64,000 nt of DNA from a virus, in the IMG/VR virus record IMGVR_UViG_3300037247_001314, positions 1 through 64,000 of that record. One strand, 5' to 3'. Position 1 is the stretch's first letter, and every line of letters starts with the position of its first letter. The position numbers were made by a program, and so were the translations under genes. Below the pieces are notes generated by a model that saw nothing but the letters and a program-made list of their open reading frames with translations, was not told the origin of the DNA and made no database searches. This document shows positions 43,531 through 51,250 of the stretch, in pieces.

Positions 43531-43702
43531 GCAGTTCCGGTGAGCTTGCATCAGTGTACGCCCGGATCTTGTCGTTCAGATCGTAAAGTGTCCAGACACT
43601 TTTCCCATTCCGAAACGCCCAGCCTGCTGGCCCACCCAGCTGCCTGCCTCCTGGGAGCGTTTCCTGTTCAACGACGAGGTCAATACCAGCTGGATGATTC
43701 AC
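43463..43702 (-). CDS. Small unknown protein
   Basis: The 79-residue protein is read from GTG at 43702 (GGGGAG 6 bases upstream), giving MNHPAGIDLVVEQETLPGGR and a compact alpha/beta sequence (WAFRNGKSVWTLYDLNDKIR). An upstream ATG at 43723 would overlap the previous gene further. Function is unknown. Confidence 0.5.
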   Translation of the reverse strand: MNHPAGIDLVVEQETLPGGRQLGGPAGWAFRNGKSVWTLYDLNDKIRAYTDASSPELHEHAARAWCASGLSDGNAHKQG

Positions 43703-43877
43703 GAGCTTTCTCCCCTTCTGCATGTTCAATGAGATCGGTGGACTGCGCGAGCAGTTCTGCCTTCGCCGCAGCGTCGAAGGTGTCCGGTTCTTCTGCAAGC
43801 TTCTTGAGTCGCCGAGTGACGCGCAGCATCTCCCATCGCCAATCGGTTTGCACCTTGGTGTCGTCGTCTTCTCCCAT
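43680..43877 (-). CDS. Small acidic helical protein
   Basis: The 65-residue protein begins MGEDDDTKVQTDWRWEMLRV, with AAGGAGG upstream, and is one continuous charged helix (RRLKKLAEEPDTFDAAAKAE). No family is recognised. Confidence 0.55.
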   Translation of the reverse strand: MGEDDDTKVQTDWRWEMLRVTRRLKKLAEEPDTFDAAAKAELLAQSTDLIEHAEGEKARESSSWY

Positions 43878-43887
43878 GTAGTCCTCC

Positions 43888-44493
43888 TTAGACTTCCTCG
43901 GGCTCTCCCGTCCAACTGCCGCTGAGTGCTCTTGTGGTCATTGAACCGAACGCGCGGCCCAAAGCTTGGCGGGTCGCAACAGGTGCGCTCACGGGCGAGG
44001 TGGGGGCTTCTGTCGACGCGTCTAGACTATTGGTATTATCCCTGTGGGCCAGAGCCGCGCTTGGAATATCTCCGCTGTGGTTCAGCATGTACCTCGCAAT
44101 ACCTTTGGAGCATTCGGTGGCCTCTACTTGAATCGCTACTGCTTCCTCGCGCGGGAGTTTGCTGGCCGCGGCAAATCGTCTCCAGACAGAAGCCAACTGC
44201 TCAACCCCAGCAAGCACCGTAGTCATTGGGACCTTCGCGTCGCCGCCGTTGGCGCCAACGAACTTGTCTACACATTTGAGCAGCTCAGTGCTGAGCGCGT
44301 GCGCGCATTCGTGGGCTCGGTCCTGTCGTTGTGCAAAATGGCGAAAACACTTCTCGTGCGACGTGAAGACCGTTTCCTGCACCGCAATGGAATGCCCCGG
44401 CACTATCGGCTTGCGACAAAAAGGACAGATGCCCAACGGCTGCGTGGCCAGCCCCAGCATTACCTTCTCGAAGTCGAGCCCTTTGATGAACAT
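43888..44493 (-). CDS. Unknown protein with zinc-binding N-terminus
   Basis: The 201-residue protein starts MFIKGLDFEKVMLGLATQPL at the ATG overlapping the previous TGA. It has a probable zinc site, CPFCRKPIVPGHSI with a later HEKCFRHF. The middle is helical, and the last 50 residues are Ser/Thr/Ala-rich and disordered. It follows the DUF6011-like gene, which also has a CxxC knuckle. Confidence 0.6.
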   Translation of the reverse strand: MFIKGLDFEKVMLGLATQPLGICPFCRKPIVPGHSIAVQETVFTSHEKCFRHFAQRQDRAHECAHALSTELLKCVDKFVGANGGDAKVPMTTVLAGVEQLASVWRRFAAASKLPREEAVAIQVEATECSKGIARYMLNHSGDIPSAALAHRDNTNSLDASTEAPTSPVSAPVATRQALGRAFGSMTTRALSGSWTGEPEEV

Positions 44494-45089
44494 CAAAAAT
44501 CTCCCGCGATGGTGAACACACCTTTGGGGCCGATCGCTTCCTCACCGGGAAAGCAGGCCTCTAACGCTTTCAGGATCCGCCGCTTGAGCTCCGGAGAACA
44601 CTTCACGGCCCAACCCTTCCAGACAGGCTTCTTAGCCTTCTTAGGCGCAGGCGCCCAGAGGGCTTTGCGGTTTGTCCAATCAATATTTTGCTTGATCAAC
44701 CCATTAAACTTCTTCGACACATACGGCGTCTGGACAATCAACACAGGGCAGAGCTCGGCCTGGAACATGGACTCGCCACGGGTGAGGGTAATGACTTTCT
44801 TGATGAATCGCTTGCGCACGATTTCACCAAAGTGAGGGAAACCCAACGCAGCTACTTGGTCGGCCAGATGCATCTTCTGCGCATTTGACGTTGTTGCCAG
44901 CGCTGCGAGAAACACCAGCTTGTTAGCCTCTTGCCGCTGCTCGTCGGTGGCGCAGTCGCTCACCATGTACTTGCTGCGGCAGATGGGGCCGATGCCCGTC
45001 TCTACCGACACCGCGTCTAGCAGCGGCTTGCCACAACAGACGCAGTTGATAGCGGTGAGCAGCGTAGCTTTTGCGTTCAAGTAACCCAT
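44493..45089 (-). CDS. DUF6011-like Cys-knuckle protein, first gene behind promoter 1
   Basis: The 198-residue protein carries CVCCGKPLLDAVSVETGIGP-x-CRSKY at residues 16-39, the signature of DUF6011-type zinc knuckles found in phage and plasmid proteins. A Lys/Pro-rich linker (APAPKKAKKPVWKGW) precedes a C-terminal helix. Its ATG coincides with the predicted transcription start of the promoter, so the mRNA would be leaderless. Confidence 0.7.
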   Translation of the reverse strand: MGYLNAKATLLTAINCVCCGKPLLDAVSVETGIGPICRSKYMVSDCATDEQRQEANKLVFLAALATTSNAQKMHLADQVAALGFPHFGEIVRKRFIKKVITLTRGESMFQAELCPVLIVQTPYVSKKFNGLIKQNIDWTNRKALWAPAPKKAKKPVWKGWAVKCSPELKRRILKALEACFPGEEAIGPKGVFTIAGDF

Positions 45090-45095
45090 AAACCC

Positions 45096-45135
45096 ATCAT
45101 AGCAGCGGGCATACTGCTGTCAAGACATTTGTCGA
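45096..45135 (-). promoter_or_regulatory. Sigma70-like early promoter 1 with operator-like repeat
   Basis: The minus strand reads TTGACA, a 16-base spacer containing GCCCGCTG, and TATGAT. Directly upstream is CGACAAATGTCT, a near copy of the AGACA-AA-TGTCT inverted repeat of the three sister promoters. The operator overlaps the 3' end of the upstream gene. Confidence 0.85.
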
Positions 45136-45476
45136 TAAAGTGCGACCGCGCGTCGCTTTTTCTTTGGCCCCAGTACGGCTCTCGCACGCCAATCAAACTC
45201 CTCTGCTGTCCCGCGGAGAACAGTAGCCAGTCGGCCAGCCCGATCCCGAGCCTTACCTAGGGAGCGGTAAGGCGCATCGTGGTCGCAACGGGCGGTGGTC
45301 TCCTGGTGCTGGGCATGAACGGTGTACGTTTTGAACTGCGGCTGGTGTTCGATCCATACGTCCCAAGTTCCATGATCGAACTTCGGTTCCCAGCGTAGTC
45401 CGGGCCCAAAGTTGGTCCCGCTGCCCTCCTCAGGAACGGCGCAGCTCTCTAAAATCTGAGCAGTGAGTCCAAACAT
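45120..45476 (-). CDS. Unknown protein with basic-AVAL tail
   Basis: The 118-residue protein is taken from ATG 45476 (MFGLTAQILESCAVPEEGSG), six bases after the previous stop; an in-frame upstream ATG lies inside that gene. It ends PKKKRRAVALYRQMS, one of the shared basic tails. The middle is strand-rich (TWDVWIEHQPQFKTYTVHAQ). Its last codons form part of promoter 1. Confidence 0.6.
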   Translation of the reverse strand: MFGLTAQILESCAVPEEGSGTNFGPGLRWEPKFDHGTWDVWIEHQPQFKTYTVHAQHQETTARCDHDAPYRSLGKARDRAGRLATVLRGTAEEFDWRARAVLGPKKKRRAVALYRQMS

Positions 45477-45481
45477 GCAAA

Positions 45482-45859
45482 TCACCAAATCCAAGAGAGC
45501 GTGACCGGCCGCCGTTTCTTCTTTGGCGCCGAAGTAGGGAGAAACTCCCAATCGTAAAGCGTCGCGTCCTCGTTAGTTTTAGCAGGATCTAGCACCGCCG
45601 AACCGAACTGGCTGTTACTGCCGAAGAACTGCTGTTGCGCTGATGGCCGATACTTCCGACGAGCAATGAGTCCTAAGCGCTCCGCCGCCATCAGCGTCTG
45701 GCGCATGCGGTCGACGTTGTCCGAAACACCGAGTTCACCCGCCATCATCACGAGCTTCTCGCCGTGGATTATGAATCCGGTCCAGCTCGACGCCACCAGA
45801 GCCTCCCAAGCCTTGCCCCCGTGGAGTTCCAAAATCTGTGCGTCAGTGAGTCCAGACAT
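45482..45859 (-). CDS. Small protein with winged-helix-like segment and basic-PVTL tail
   Basis: The 125-residue protein has a probable recognition-helix region (VDRMRQTLMAAERLGLIARR) followed by an Arg/Gln wing, suggesting a winged helix. It ends APKKKRRPVTLSWIW, another copy of the shared tail. It overlaps the stop of the upstream gene by one base. Confidence 0.6.
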   Translation of the reverse strand: MSGLTDAQILELHGGKAWEALVASSWTGFIIHGEKLVMMAGELGVSDNVDRMRQTLMAAERLGLIARRKYRPSAQQQFFGSNSQFGSAVLDPAKTNEDATLYDWEFLPTSAPKKKRRPVTLSWIW

Positions 45860-46377
45860 CAGCAGTACCCCGGCGTGCGCTTGAGCCTGCGAAACTGTGC
45901 AGCCGGATCCAGCACCACGTACTCCTTGCGCTCAGTGCGCCTACCGTCGACGAGGTATCTGGACACCCTCCACGCCACCACAGGCGCCTCAAGGCGGGCG
46001 AGGTCCATGAGCAACGACATATCCCGGCCGTGAAGGCTAGCCCCCTTCCTGTCCAGACGCTTGCGTAGGACGTCAGCCGTCACCGTCTTGGGCCTGACGT
46101 AGAAGCAGTCCGGGGTTTTGGCGTAGCGGTAGGGCGTGTCTGGAACCATCTGGTCTGCCCGCACCAGCGGGGTGGGTTTGTCCTGTGGTGGGTTGATACG
46201 GCCCACTCTGCCAGCAGCGAGCGCCTTCACGTTGGCGATAACGATGTCCCCCGCGGATATCAAGATGGTTTCCCGCGGGGTTTGTTGGGCGAAAGGCAAA
46301 TCTTGCTGTGCGGTCGGCACCTGCAACGTCACGCCGCGCTTCTTTTTCTTGCGAATCTTTTTCTTCTTGGGGAACAT
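45859..46377 (-). CDS. Unknown protein with N-terminal basic-GVTL tag
   Basis: The 172-residue protein starts MFPKKKKIRKKKKRGVTLQV, so here the shared basic/strand motif is at the N-terminus. The rest is alpha/beta with no recognised domain (GDIVIANVKALAAGRVGRIN, LRKRLDRKGASLHGRDMSLL). A longer frame upstream overlaps the preceding gene and is rejected. Confidence 0.6.
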   Translation of the reverse strand: MFPKKKKIRKKKKRGVTLQVPTAQQDLPFAQQTPRETILISAGDIVIANVKALAAGRVGRINPPQDKPTPLVRADQMVPDTPYRYAKTPDCFYVRPKTVTADVLRKRLDRKGASLHGRDMSLLMDLARLEAPVVAWRVSRYLVDGRRTERKEYVVLDPAAQFRRLKRTPGYC

Positions 46378-46379
46378 AC

Positions 46380-46565
46380 TCAGTCCCCCACGAGGGTAAA
46401 GGTCTGCGCGTCGGTAGTCTTGGTGACGAGAAAGGTGAACCCGTTTATGCGCACCCAACCGGCCAAGTCCTCCAGTTGTCCAGCAAGCACTTCGCGTTCC
46501 TCGTCGTCAAGGTCGGCGCGATTGAAGGCAAGTAAAATATCTTCCAGGCAGCGATGCGGATCCAT
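46380..46565 (-). CDS. Small unknown protein
   Basis: The 61-residue protein begins MDPHRCLEDILLAFNRADLD at the ATG overlapping the previous stop (TAATG). It is acidic, with a helical first half and a strand-rich end (GWVRINGFTFLVTKTTDAQT). No family is recognised. Confidence 0.5.
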   Translation of the reverse strand: MDPHRCLEDILLAFNRADLDDEEREVLAGQLEDLAGWVRINGFTFLVTKTTDAQTFTLVGD

Positions 46566-47125
46566 TAGTCTTTCCCCTCTTTTTCCAGACGCCGACACTG
46601 TTCATTGTAGAGCGCGGGCGCCATCTGCCCCTTCTCTGTGATTTGGTAATGGCCTTGCTTGATACGCACGACCAAGCCGAGTTGCTTGGCGCGTACGAGT
46701 CGCGTGTGAGTCGCGTTGCTCGCTAGGTCTAACCGCTTCTGCACTTCTGCAGCGCGCAGCGTCGCATTGGGAGGGAACACCATCAGCAACTCCAAAATGT
46801 TTCGAGCGATGCGCCTACCAGCCACCGGTGTTTTAGGCGCACCAGACGAAGGCTTTAGGGCTGGGGCGGATGTGAGCACTGCGTAGGCGTCAAGGAGACT
46901 GAATAACGGCGACACGTACCGCGCGTCTACGGGGAGGCCGAGGCGCCGCACATGGTCTTCGGCGAGACGCTTTACTCGCACCTCATTACGAAGATACTCA
47001 AGCTCTACTTCTGCAGCCTGAAGTTTTCGCTCACTGTGCACCACCACGAGAGCATGGGTTTTTCCGAGGCCCTTGCTCACCCAATAATCCCGGCGCTTTT
47101 CCGCATGCTCGTCGGAGAACGTCAC
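46565..47125 (-). CDS. Winged-helix DNA-binding protein
   Basis: The 186-residue protein has an N-terminal coiled coil (HSERKLQAAEVELEYLRNEV) and a C-terminal winged helix: NILELLMVFPPNATLRAAEV-QKRLDLASNATHTRLVRAKQ-LGLVVRIKQGHYQIT, where the last strand pair is the wing. It probably regulates phage or host transcription. It overlaps the upstream gene by 4 bases. Confidence 0.65.
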   Translation of the reverse strand: MTFSDEHAEKRRDYWVSKGLGKTHALVVVHSERKLQAAEVELEYLRNEVRVKRLAEDHVRRLGLPVDARYVSPLFSLLDAYAVLTSAPALKPSSGAPKTPVAGRRIARNILELLMVFPPNATLRAAEVQKRLDLASNATHTRLVRAKQLGLVVRIKQGHYQITEKGQMAPALYNEQCRRLEKEGKD

Positions 47126-47634
47126 GAAGACCTCGCAGTCTCGCCAGCGCGAGCCTCGCAGACTTCCTCAATATCCTCAAACTCGTCCCAGTCAAAGTTG
47201 GCCTCCACGAGCTCGTCATAGAGCTCGACGCTGAGCGTCTTCTCCAAGTCGTGGCGAATCTTCACACAGGCTTGGTACATAGCCTCTATTTTGCGGCTGT
47301 CGTAGTCGAGGTCACTGGCCCAATCCTCAAAGCTTTGGTCGGTTCCAGACGCGTCCGTGACGAAGTGCCCCCTGCCCTGCGAAAAGACCACCGTGGCGCT
47401 GCGACGCCCTTGGTGTTGCAGGCACACCACCCAATGCGAGCAGCCTGTCTTGTAGTTCGTGCGGCGCTCTTCAGGCACCTCCGCGTCGGTCGCGGGTCGC
47501 ACAATGGCAACCACCTTCTCGCTGTCGTCGACAGCGTCAGCTTTCGGCAGCCTGCGATAGACCTGCTGCCGGTTCTGTTCGTTCTGCTCGAAGTCGTGGA
47601 TGGTGCGTGGGTTGCTTGTTGTCTGGAATGGCAT
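47122..47634 (-). CDS. Phage protein of uncharacterised 'SxGxGH...D..DsRKae' type
   Basis: The 170-residue protein has a strand pair with ATVVFSQGRGHF, followed by FEDWASDLDYDSRKIEAMYQ-AC, a pattern I associate with a widespread uncharacterised phage family. It is the first gene behind promoter 2, with an AAGGAG ribosome site at the very 5' end of the short leader. It is expected to be expressed early. Confidence 0.6.
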   Translation of the reverse strand: MPFQTTSNPRTIHDFEQNEQNRQQVYRRLPKADAVDDSEKVVAIVRPATDAEVPEERRTNYKTGCSHWVVCLQHQGRRSATVVFSQGRGHFVTDASGTDQSFEDWASDLDYDSRKIEAMYQACVKIRHDLEKTLSVELYDELVEANFDWDEFEDIEEVCEARAGETARSS

Positions 47635-47652
47635 GTGGTGCTCCTTGCATCT

Positions 47653-47692
47653 AGATTACCAGCGGGCATATTGCCTGTCAAGACATTTGTCT
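47653..47692 (-). promoter_or_regulatory. Sigma70-like early promoter 2 with operator-like repeat
   Basis: The minus strand reads AGACAAATGTCT (inverted repeat AGACA/TGTCT), then TTGACA sharing its first T, a 17-base spacer with GGCATATTGCCCGCTG, and TAATCT. The leader to the ATG at 47634 is about 12 bases. Confidence 0.85.
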
Positions 47693-47700
47693 AAGTTTAG

Positions 47701-48909
47701 TTAGATCTGAATAGTGACAGCGCGCTTCACTGGGCGGCGTTCCAGATAAGCGCTTATGAACGCCTGCGCTTGCGGAGCGACGATAGCGTTTCCGTAGGCG
47801 CACAATCGCCCCACGCGGTTGGCAACCCCATGAGCCAACGGGAATGTGCCGGGTTCAACTGGCCGGGCTTTTCCGTCGGTGCAGGGGATCCAGTCAGCGT
47901 CTCCCCAATAGCTCTCTCCGCGTCCAAGGCTAGACAAGCGCAACCGTGCTTCGTCCCGTGCTTGGCCTTCTGCGTTCGGCTGCGTCCTCTGGCGTCGTGC
48001 GCTTGCGGTGTCGTCCAGTGCGCGGCGTGCAACGCTGCCGCCTTCAGAGCCACCCCTCCTTGCCGTCCCGGGGGTATCTGTGGCCCCGTGCCGTCGTTCG
48101 CTCGGGGTGTGGGCCAATGGGCCCGCGTCGCTCTCGTCGGCAGATCGTCGTGTGTCGCTGACCGCTCTTTCCCAACTGACCTCGTCGATGCTCCCTTGTG
48201 GTCGGTGGCGTTCGGCGTCGGCCAAGTTGCCAGCTGCGCTTGTAGGTTGAGGCTGGTCAGCGACACACCCAGCTTGAATCCCTTCGCTATCGCCGCTCTT
48301 TTTCTCGCCAGGAACTGCTCCGGCGTGCCTCCCGCTTCGCGCGCTGCAGGCGTTGCCCATGGAGCCGCTTCTTCGACCGATAGGTTGATGTTGCCGTTTG
48401 CCACGCTCGTCGTGGGCAGACCAATAGAGTCGTTTCCTTTGGTGCGGGGCACCGAAACCACAAGCCGCGGTAACTGCCGCCCCGACGGTGTATCCGCCAC
48501 TTTCCAGGTCTGTCGATACAAGGTCGAGCCAAGTTTCGCCTGGCTTACCCGCAACCTGTTCGCCAAAGATGTTGTGAGGAGCGCACTGCTCAATGAGCCA
48601 GAACCAGGAGGGCCAGAGGTGCCGCTCGTCAGCAAACCCCGCTCCTTTGCCTGCCGCGCTGAAAGGTTGGCAAGGACAACTTCCAGTCCAGACGGGACGG
48701 TCATCGGGCCAACCCGCGTTTCTGAGCGCCAAGCTCCAGACACCTATTCCCGCGAAGAAGTGACATTGTGTGTATCCTTTCAGCTCCGATGGAGTGACAT
48801 CCTCAATGCTCCGCTCATCGACGTCACCAGGTGCGATATGTCCTGCAGCAATAAGATTGCGGAGCCATTGCGCAGCGTAAAGGTCAATCTCGTTGTAGTA
48901 CGCGACCAC
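47701..48909 (-). CDS. C5-cytosine DNA methyltransferase
   Basis: The 402-residue enzyme has the cytosine-C5 motifs in order. Motif I is FFAGIG (51-56), motif IV is the catalytic [14 protein letters not shown] (Cys80), GEQVAG near 117 stands in place of the usual ENV, and motif VIII is QRKRLYW (157-163). The late motif is [18 protein letters not shown] near the C-terminus. The N-terminal [17 protein letters not shown] is typical of phage versions. The region between motifs VIII and IX (about 165-335) is Arg/Ser/Gly-rich and overlaps a second long open frame. The protein ends [12 protein letters not shown], one of the shared tails. GTG start with GAGGTGA upstream. It may protect phage DNA from host restriction. 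Confidence 0.9.
   Translation of the reverse strand: MVAYYNEIDLYAAQWLRNLIAAGHIAPGDVDERSIEDVTPSELKGYTQCHFFAGIGVWSLALRNAGWPDDRPVWTGSCPCQPFSAAGKGAGFADERHLWPSWFWLIEQCAPHNIFGEQVAGKPGETWLDLVSTDLESGGYTVGAAVTAACGFGAPHQRKRLYWSAHDERGKRQHQPIGRRSGSMGNACSARSGRHAGAVPGEKKSGDSEGIQAGCVADQPQPTSAAGNLADAERHRPQGSIDEVSWERAVSDTRRSADESDAGPLAHTPSERRHGATDTPGTARRGGSEGGSVARRALDDTASARRQRTQPNAEGQARDEARLRLSSLGRGESYWGDADWIPCTDGKARPVEPGTFPLAHGVANRVGRLCAYGNAIVAPQAQAFISAYLERRPVKRAVTIQI
47754..48743 (-). CDS. Alternative-frame ORF inside the methyltransferase gene
   Basis: A 329-codon open frame runs in another phase of the same strand. It encodes a non-random protein with [20 protein letters not shown] and repeated W-[AP]-T-P-x-A-x(0-3)-D units ([32 protein letters not shown]). 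I recall the same GSTLYxxTWKxxxTPSGR and WxTPxAxD pattern from proteins annotated next to or within such methyltransferase genes in other phages and bacteria. It may be a genuine overlapping gene, or a remnant of the frame the methyltransferase region evolved from. There is no strong ribosome site at the ATG. Confidence 0.4.
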   Translation of the reverse strand: MSGAWRSETRVGPMTVPSGLEVVLANLSARQAKERGLLTSGTSGPPGSGSLSSALLTTSLANRLRVSQAKLGSTLYRQTWKVADTPSGRQLPRLVVSVPRTKGNDSIGLPTTSVANGNINLSVEEAAPWATPAAREAGGTPEQFLARKRAAIAKGFKLGVSLTSLNLQAQLATWPTPNATDHKGASTRSVGKERSATHDDLPTRATRAHWPTPRANDGTGPQIPPGRQGGVALKAAALHAAHWTTPQAHDARGRSRTQKAKHGTKHGCACLALDAERAIGETLTGSPAPTEKPGQLNPAHSRWLMGLPTAWGDCAPTETLSSLRKRRRS

Positions 48910-48926
48910 AGGGTCACCTCAACCGT

Positions 48927-48966
48927 AAACTAGCAGCGGGCAATATGCCTGTCAAGACATTTGTCT
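48927..48966 (-). promoter_or_regulatory. Sigma70-like early promoter 3 with operator-like repeat
   Basis: The minus strand reads AGACAAATGTCT, TTGACA, a 17-base spacer with GGCATATTGCCCGCTG, and TAGTTT as the -10. It drives the methyltransferase with a leader of about 11 bases. Confidence 0.8.
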
Positions 48967-49153
48967 AAGTTTCTTCAGTCGCGGTCTCGAGGCTCTTTGC
49001 GATCATCTCCTCAATGGCAGCCGAGGGGATCGGCCATTTCTTCGCGCGCTCACGAAAAGCATCAGGGTCTTTAGCTATCGTCACTCTATCTGCGTCAGGA
49101 ATGCCCGTCGTAGCGTGCTCCCATGAGTCAAAAGCTGCGGCCCCATCAGTCAT
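48965..49153 (-). CDS. Small acidic protein
   Basis: The 62-residue protein begins MTDGAAAFDSWEHATTGIPD; the ATG at 49153 has GGGAG 6 bases upstream and gives the 8-base overlap seen at many junctions here. It ends in a helix (AAIEEMIAKSLETATEET). Function is unknown; its stop overlaps the operator of promoter 3. Confidence 0.55.
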   Translation of the reverse strand: MTDGAAAFDSWEHATTGIPDADRVTIAKDPDAFRERAKKWPIPSAAIEEMIAKSLETATEET

Positions 49154-50360
49154 CGCCATCTCCCAGTTTATGCGCCGTCACTTCCGCCTTAGGCGCCTCA
49201 CTGGAGCCACGCCAGAACGGAGCGCGAAACTTCCAGACGCGTTCTGTGCGCCCCTTGCCCGAGGCGAAGCGTTGCCAATGTCCAGACACCAACGTGCGCA
49301 CCTTGAGTTCTGACCGACTAGCTGCAGACACCTCGTCGACAGCTGTGGGCATGGTGCGGTTGAGCTTGACGCTGCGACCGAGGACAATGCGAGGTTGCTT
49401 GGGGAGCTTCTTGTGCTCGACGACAAGCTTTGCGCGCTTCTTATTTCGTGCGCTGGGCATCTTCTGGATGCGCTGCCACAACTTTCGCGCTGCCGGATTA
49501 GCTTCGATGTGCTCGCGCTCCGCGACGGGCGACGTCGTGTAGAACAGCAGGTTCATCACCCACCGAAAGCAGTCGACCCACATATGGGCTTCGCGTTCCA
49601 TCCCCTCGTCGTCTTGAGGGAGGTTGCGCTCTGCGCGTTGGTCTTTGGGTATCTGGACGCTGGTGAACACATCGGCCAACGTCTTGGCTATTGGCTCGTC
49701 ATCGAAGAGCGGCATGAAGAAATGCGAAAGCGCGTCGTCGTGCACATCGTCAGTTATCCCGCGAGCAGTGAGTAGCAAGCGCAGACCTCGCATACCCTCG
49801 TGCTCATCAGCAGCGACATAGGCGCCGGTGACAGGGTGCCAACCTGTCTGGATGCTAATGGTCTTGAAACCAAGCTGCTCAGGCACTTCCAGATAGACTG
49901 TTGGGAACGGTAGCTGCAGGTCCCGCCCCTTGATGCCGCGGAGCTCTGTCAAAAGCAGCTGCTGCGCTAACCCTGGCGATGGTGAGAACGTGTGCCGGCC
50001 GCTCAGCCGAAAGCGCGCTGTCTGCCACGCCATCATCGCTTGCGTGAGCGCTTCGCCCGTCGCTGCTGCTGCGCTGTAGCCAGCCTCTGCCCCAAGCATT
50101 CTACTCGTGCGATAGATTTCTAGGCCGTGGACGGTGGTGGTGTACCAGTCGTCGAAGGAAACGTCTGGACGCTCAGTCAGCGAGCGCTCAGCCCAGACAC
50201 TTTGCAGCGCTAGCATGCCCATACCTTTATCCCGCTCAACGAGGTCCAGGAGCACACGCGTGAGCGGTGCGTCCCCCCACTTGCCCGCCTGAGCGCGGGC
50301 GCTAGCGAGGTGTGGGTCGATAATGCGCTCGTAGTGGTGTTGGTTTTGCTGCTCAGTCAC
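49146..50360 (-). CDS. AcrVA2-like protein (tentative)
   Basis: The 404-residue protein resembles, from memory, the AcrVA2 family, whose founder inhibits Cas12a production. Shared features are a central LPFPTVYLEVPEQLGFKTIS strand pair, a FRWVMNLLFYTTSPVAERE helix, a later RIVLGRSVKLNRT segment, and a C-terminal VSGHWQRFASGKGRTERVW-KFRAPFWRG that matches the R-x-GHW...G-x-G...W-x-P pattern at the AcrVA2 C-terminus. The N-terminal 120 residues are helical. The start is GTG overlapping the previous stop. The similarity may reflect only the domain family, which is much wider than tested anti-CRISPRs. Confidence 0.5.
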   Translation of the reverse strand: MTEQQNQHHYERIIDPHLASARAQAGKWGDAPLTRVLLDLVERDKGMGMLALQSVWAERSLTERPDVSFDDWYTTTVHGLEIYRTSRMLGAEAGYSAAAATGEALTQAMMAWQTARFRLSGRHTFSPSPGLAQQLLLTELRGIKGRDLQLPFPTVYLEVPEQLGFKTISIQTGWHPVTGAYVAADEHEGMRGLRLLLTARGITDDVHDDALSHFFMPLFDDEPIAKTLADVFTSVQIPKDQRAERNLPQDDEGMEREAHMWVDCFRWVMNLLFYTTSPVAEREHIEANPAARKLWQRIQKMPSARNKKRAKLVVEHKKLPKQPRIVLGRSVKLNRTMPTAVDEVSAASRSELKVRTLVSGHWQRFASGKGRTERVWKFRAPFWRGSSEAPKAEVTAHKLGDGDD

Positions 50361-51148
50361 TTGGCTGCTCCTCGAAGCAACATGCGAATCGTAAAAAGAG
50401 CCTCGTCGGCGGCCAGCGTCGTGTCCTCCGCTATACGGGACAGCGTCTGAAGCAGTACCGGGGTCGGCTCTGGCGTGGGCATCGGAGGTAGGATCTCGAC
50501 CTCAGGCCCAATAGCAGTCTGCTCAAAAACGTGGGCCGGAGCATCAGCTGCGTCGAAAACATAAAGGACGCCGTCAGCAGACTTGCGCAGTGTTCCGTTG
50601 CGGAGCAACTCGCCTACACAACCGTAGCTGCTACTGCGCTTAGCGTAGAGCACCCTCGCGAGTTCGGCTTTAGTCTTAGGCCGCGCTGCGAGGGACCCCA
50701 AGATTTCAGCGCGAAGTTCCACGTAGGTATCGTTCTGATTGTTGTTCCAAGGGTAACCCTGTCCTCGCTGTGGCCCAAGCGCAATAGGTGCAGACACTGT
50801 GCGCTCCAAAGGCTCAACCGAAATAAGAGGAGCAAACAGCGGTGGTGTTCTCCGGGAAGCGTCCCGAGGGCGAATGTGTTGTACGCCGACGGGAGCGGCA
50901 AACTGTTTAGGTCCGTAATATTTGCGGCTACGAACCCCACCCAGGCGCTTTCCCTCCACAACATCGACCCAACACGCAGAAATACGATCAGCTGCGTTCA
51001 GCAGACAAAGCGCCGCGCGAACTGTCGAGTCACTGTAGCGTTTGGACACGTCTTGGGCGGCGCGGATGTCGTCAGCCGGCGAGAACTCAGTTAAGGACTC
51101 GACGATACTAAGAACGTGCTGCTGCGCTTCTTTTGACGCTGACTTCAT
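50357..51148 (-). CDS. Protein with two winged-helix-like segments
   Basis: The 263-residue protein contains two likely DNA-binding segments: VSKRYSDSTVRAALCLLNAA-DRI near residue 35, and ILGSLAARPKTKAELARVLY-AKRSSSYGCVGELLRNGTLR near residue 150-190, each followed by a wing-like strand pair. A Pro-rich linker and a C-terminal helix follow. It is the first gene behind promoter 4 and may regulate the early genes. A TTTTCCAGACG motif occurs in its leader. Confidence 0.6.
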   Translation of the reverse strand: MKSASKEAQQHVLSIVESLTEFSPADDIRAAQDVSKRYSDSTVRAALCLLNAADRISACWVDVVEGKRLGGVRSRKYYGPKQFAAPVGVQHIRPRDASRRTPPLFAPLISVEPLERTVSAPIALGPQRGQGYPWNNNQNDTYVELRAEILGSLAARPKTKAELARVLYAKRSSSYGCVGELLRNGTLRKSADGVLYVFDAADAPAHVFEQTAIGPEVEILPPMPTPEPTPVLLQTLSRIAEDTTLAADEALFTIRMLLRGAAK

Positions 51149-51177
51149 CTTATTTTCCAGACGTTGGGGGTTGCCCC

Positions 51178-51217
51178 ACGATACACAGCGGGCAATGTGC
51201 CGTCAAGACATTTGTCT
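51178..51217 (-). promoter_or_regulatory. Sigma70-like early promoter 4 with operator-like repeat
   Basis: The minus strand reads AGACAAATGTCT, TTGACG (one mismatch to consensus), a 17-base spacer with CATTGCCCGCTG, and TATCGT. The leader to the gene at 51148 is about 23 bases. A terminator lies immediately upstream. Confidence 0.8.
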
Positions 51218-51250
51218 GAAAAAGAAACGGCGAGACACATGGCCCCGCCG
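51217..51250 (-). terminator. Rho-independent terminator before promoter 4
   Basis: On the minus strand CGGCG and CGCCG flank a 13-base loop and are followed by TTTCTTTTTC. It would end transcripts from the HU-like gene and upstream genes. The remaining bases up to 51375 hold two more hairpins without U-tracts and no gene. Confidence 0.7.
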
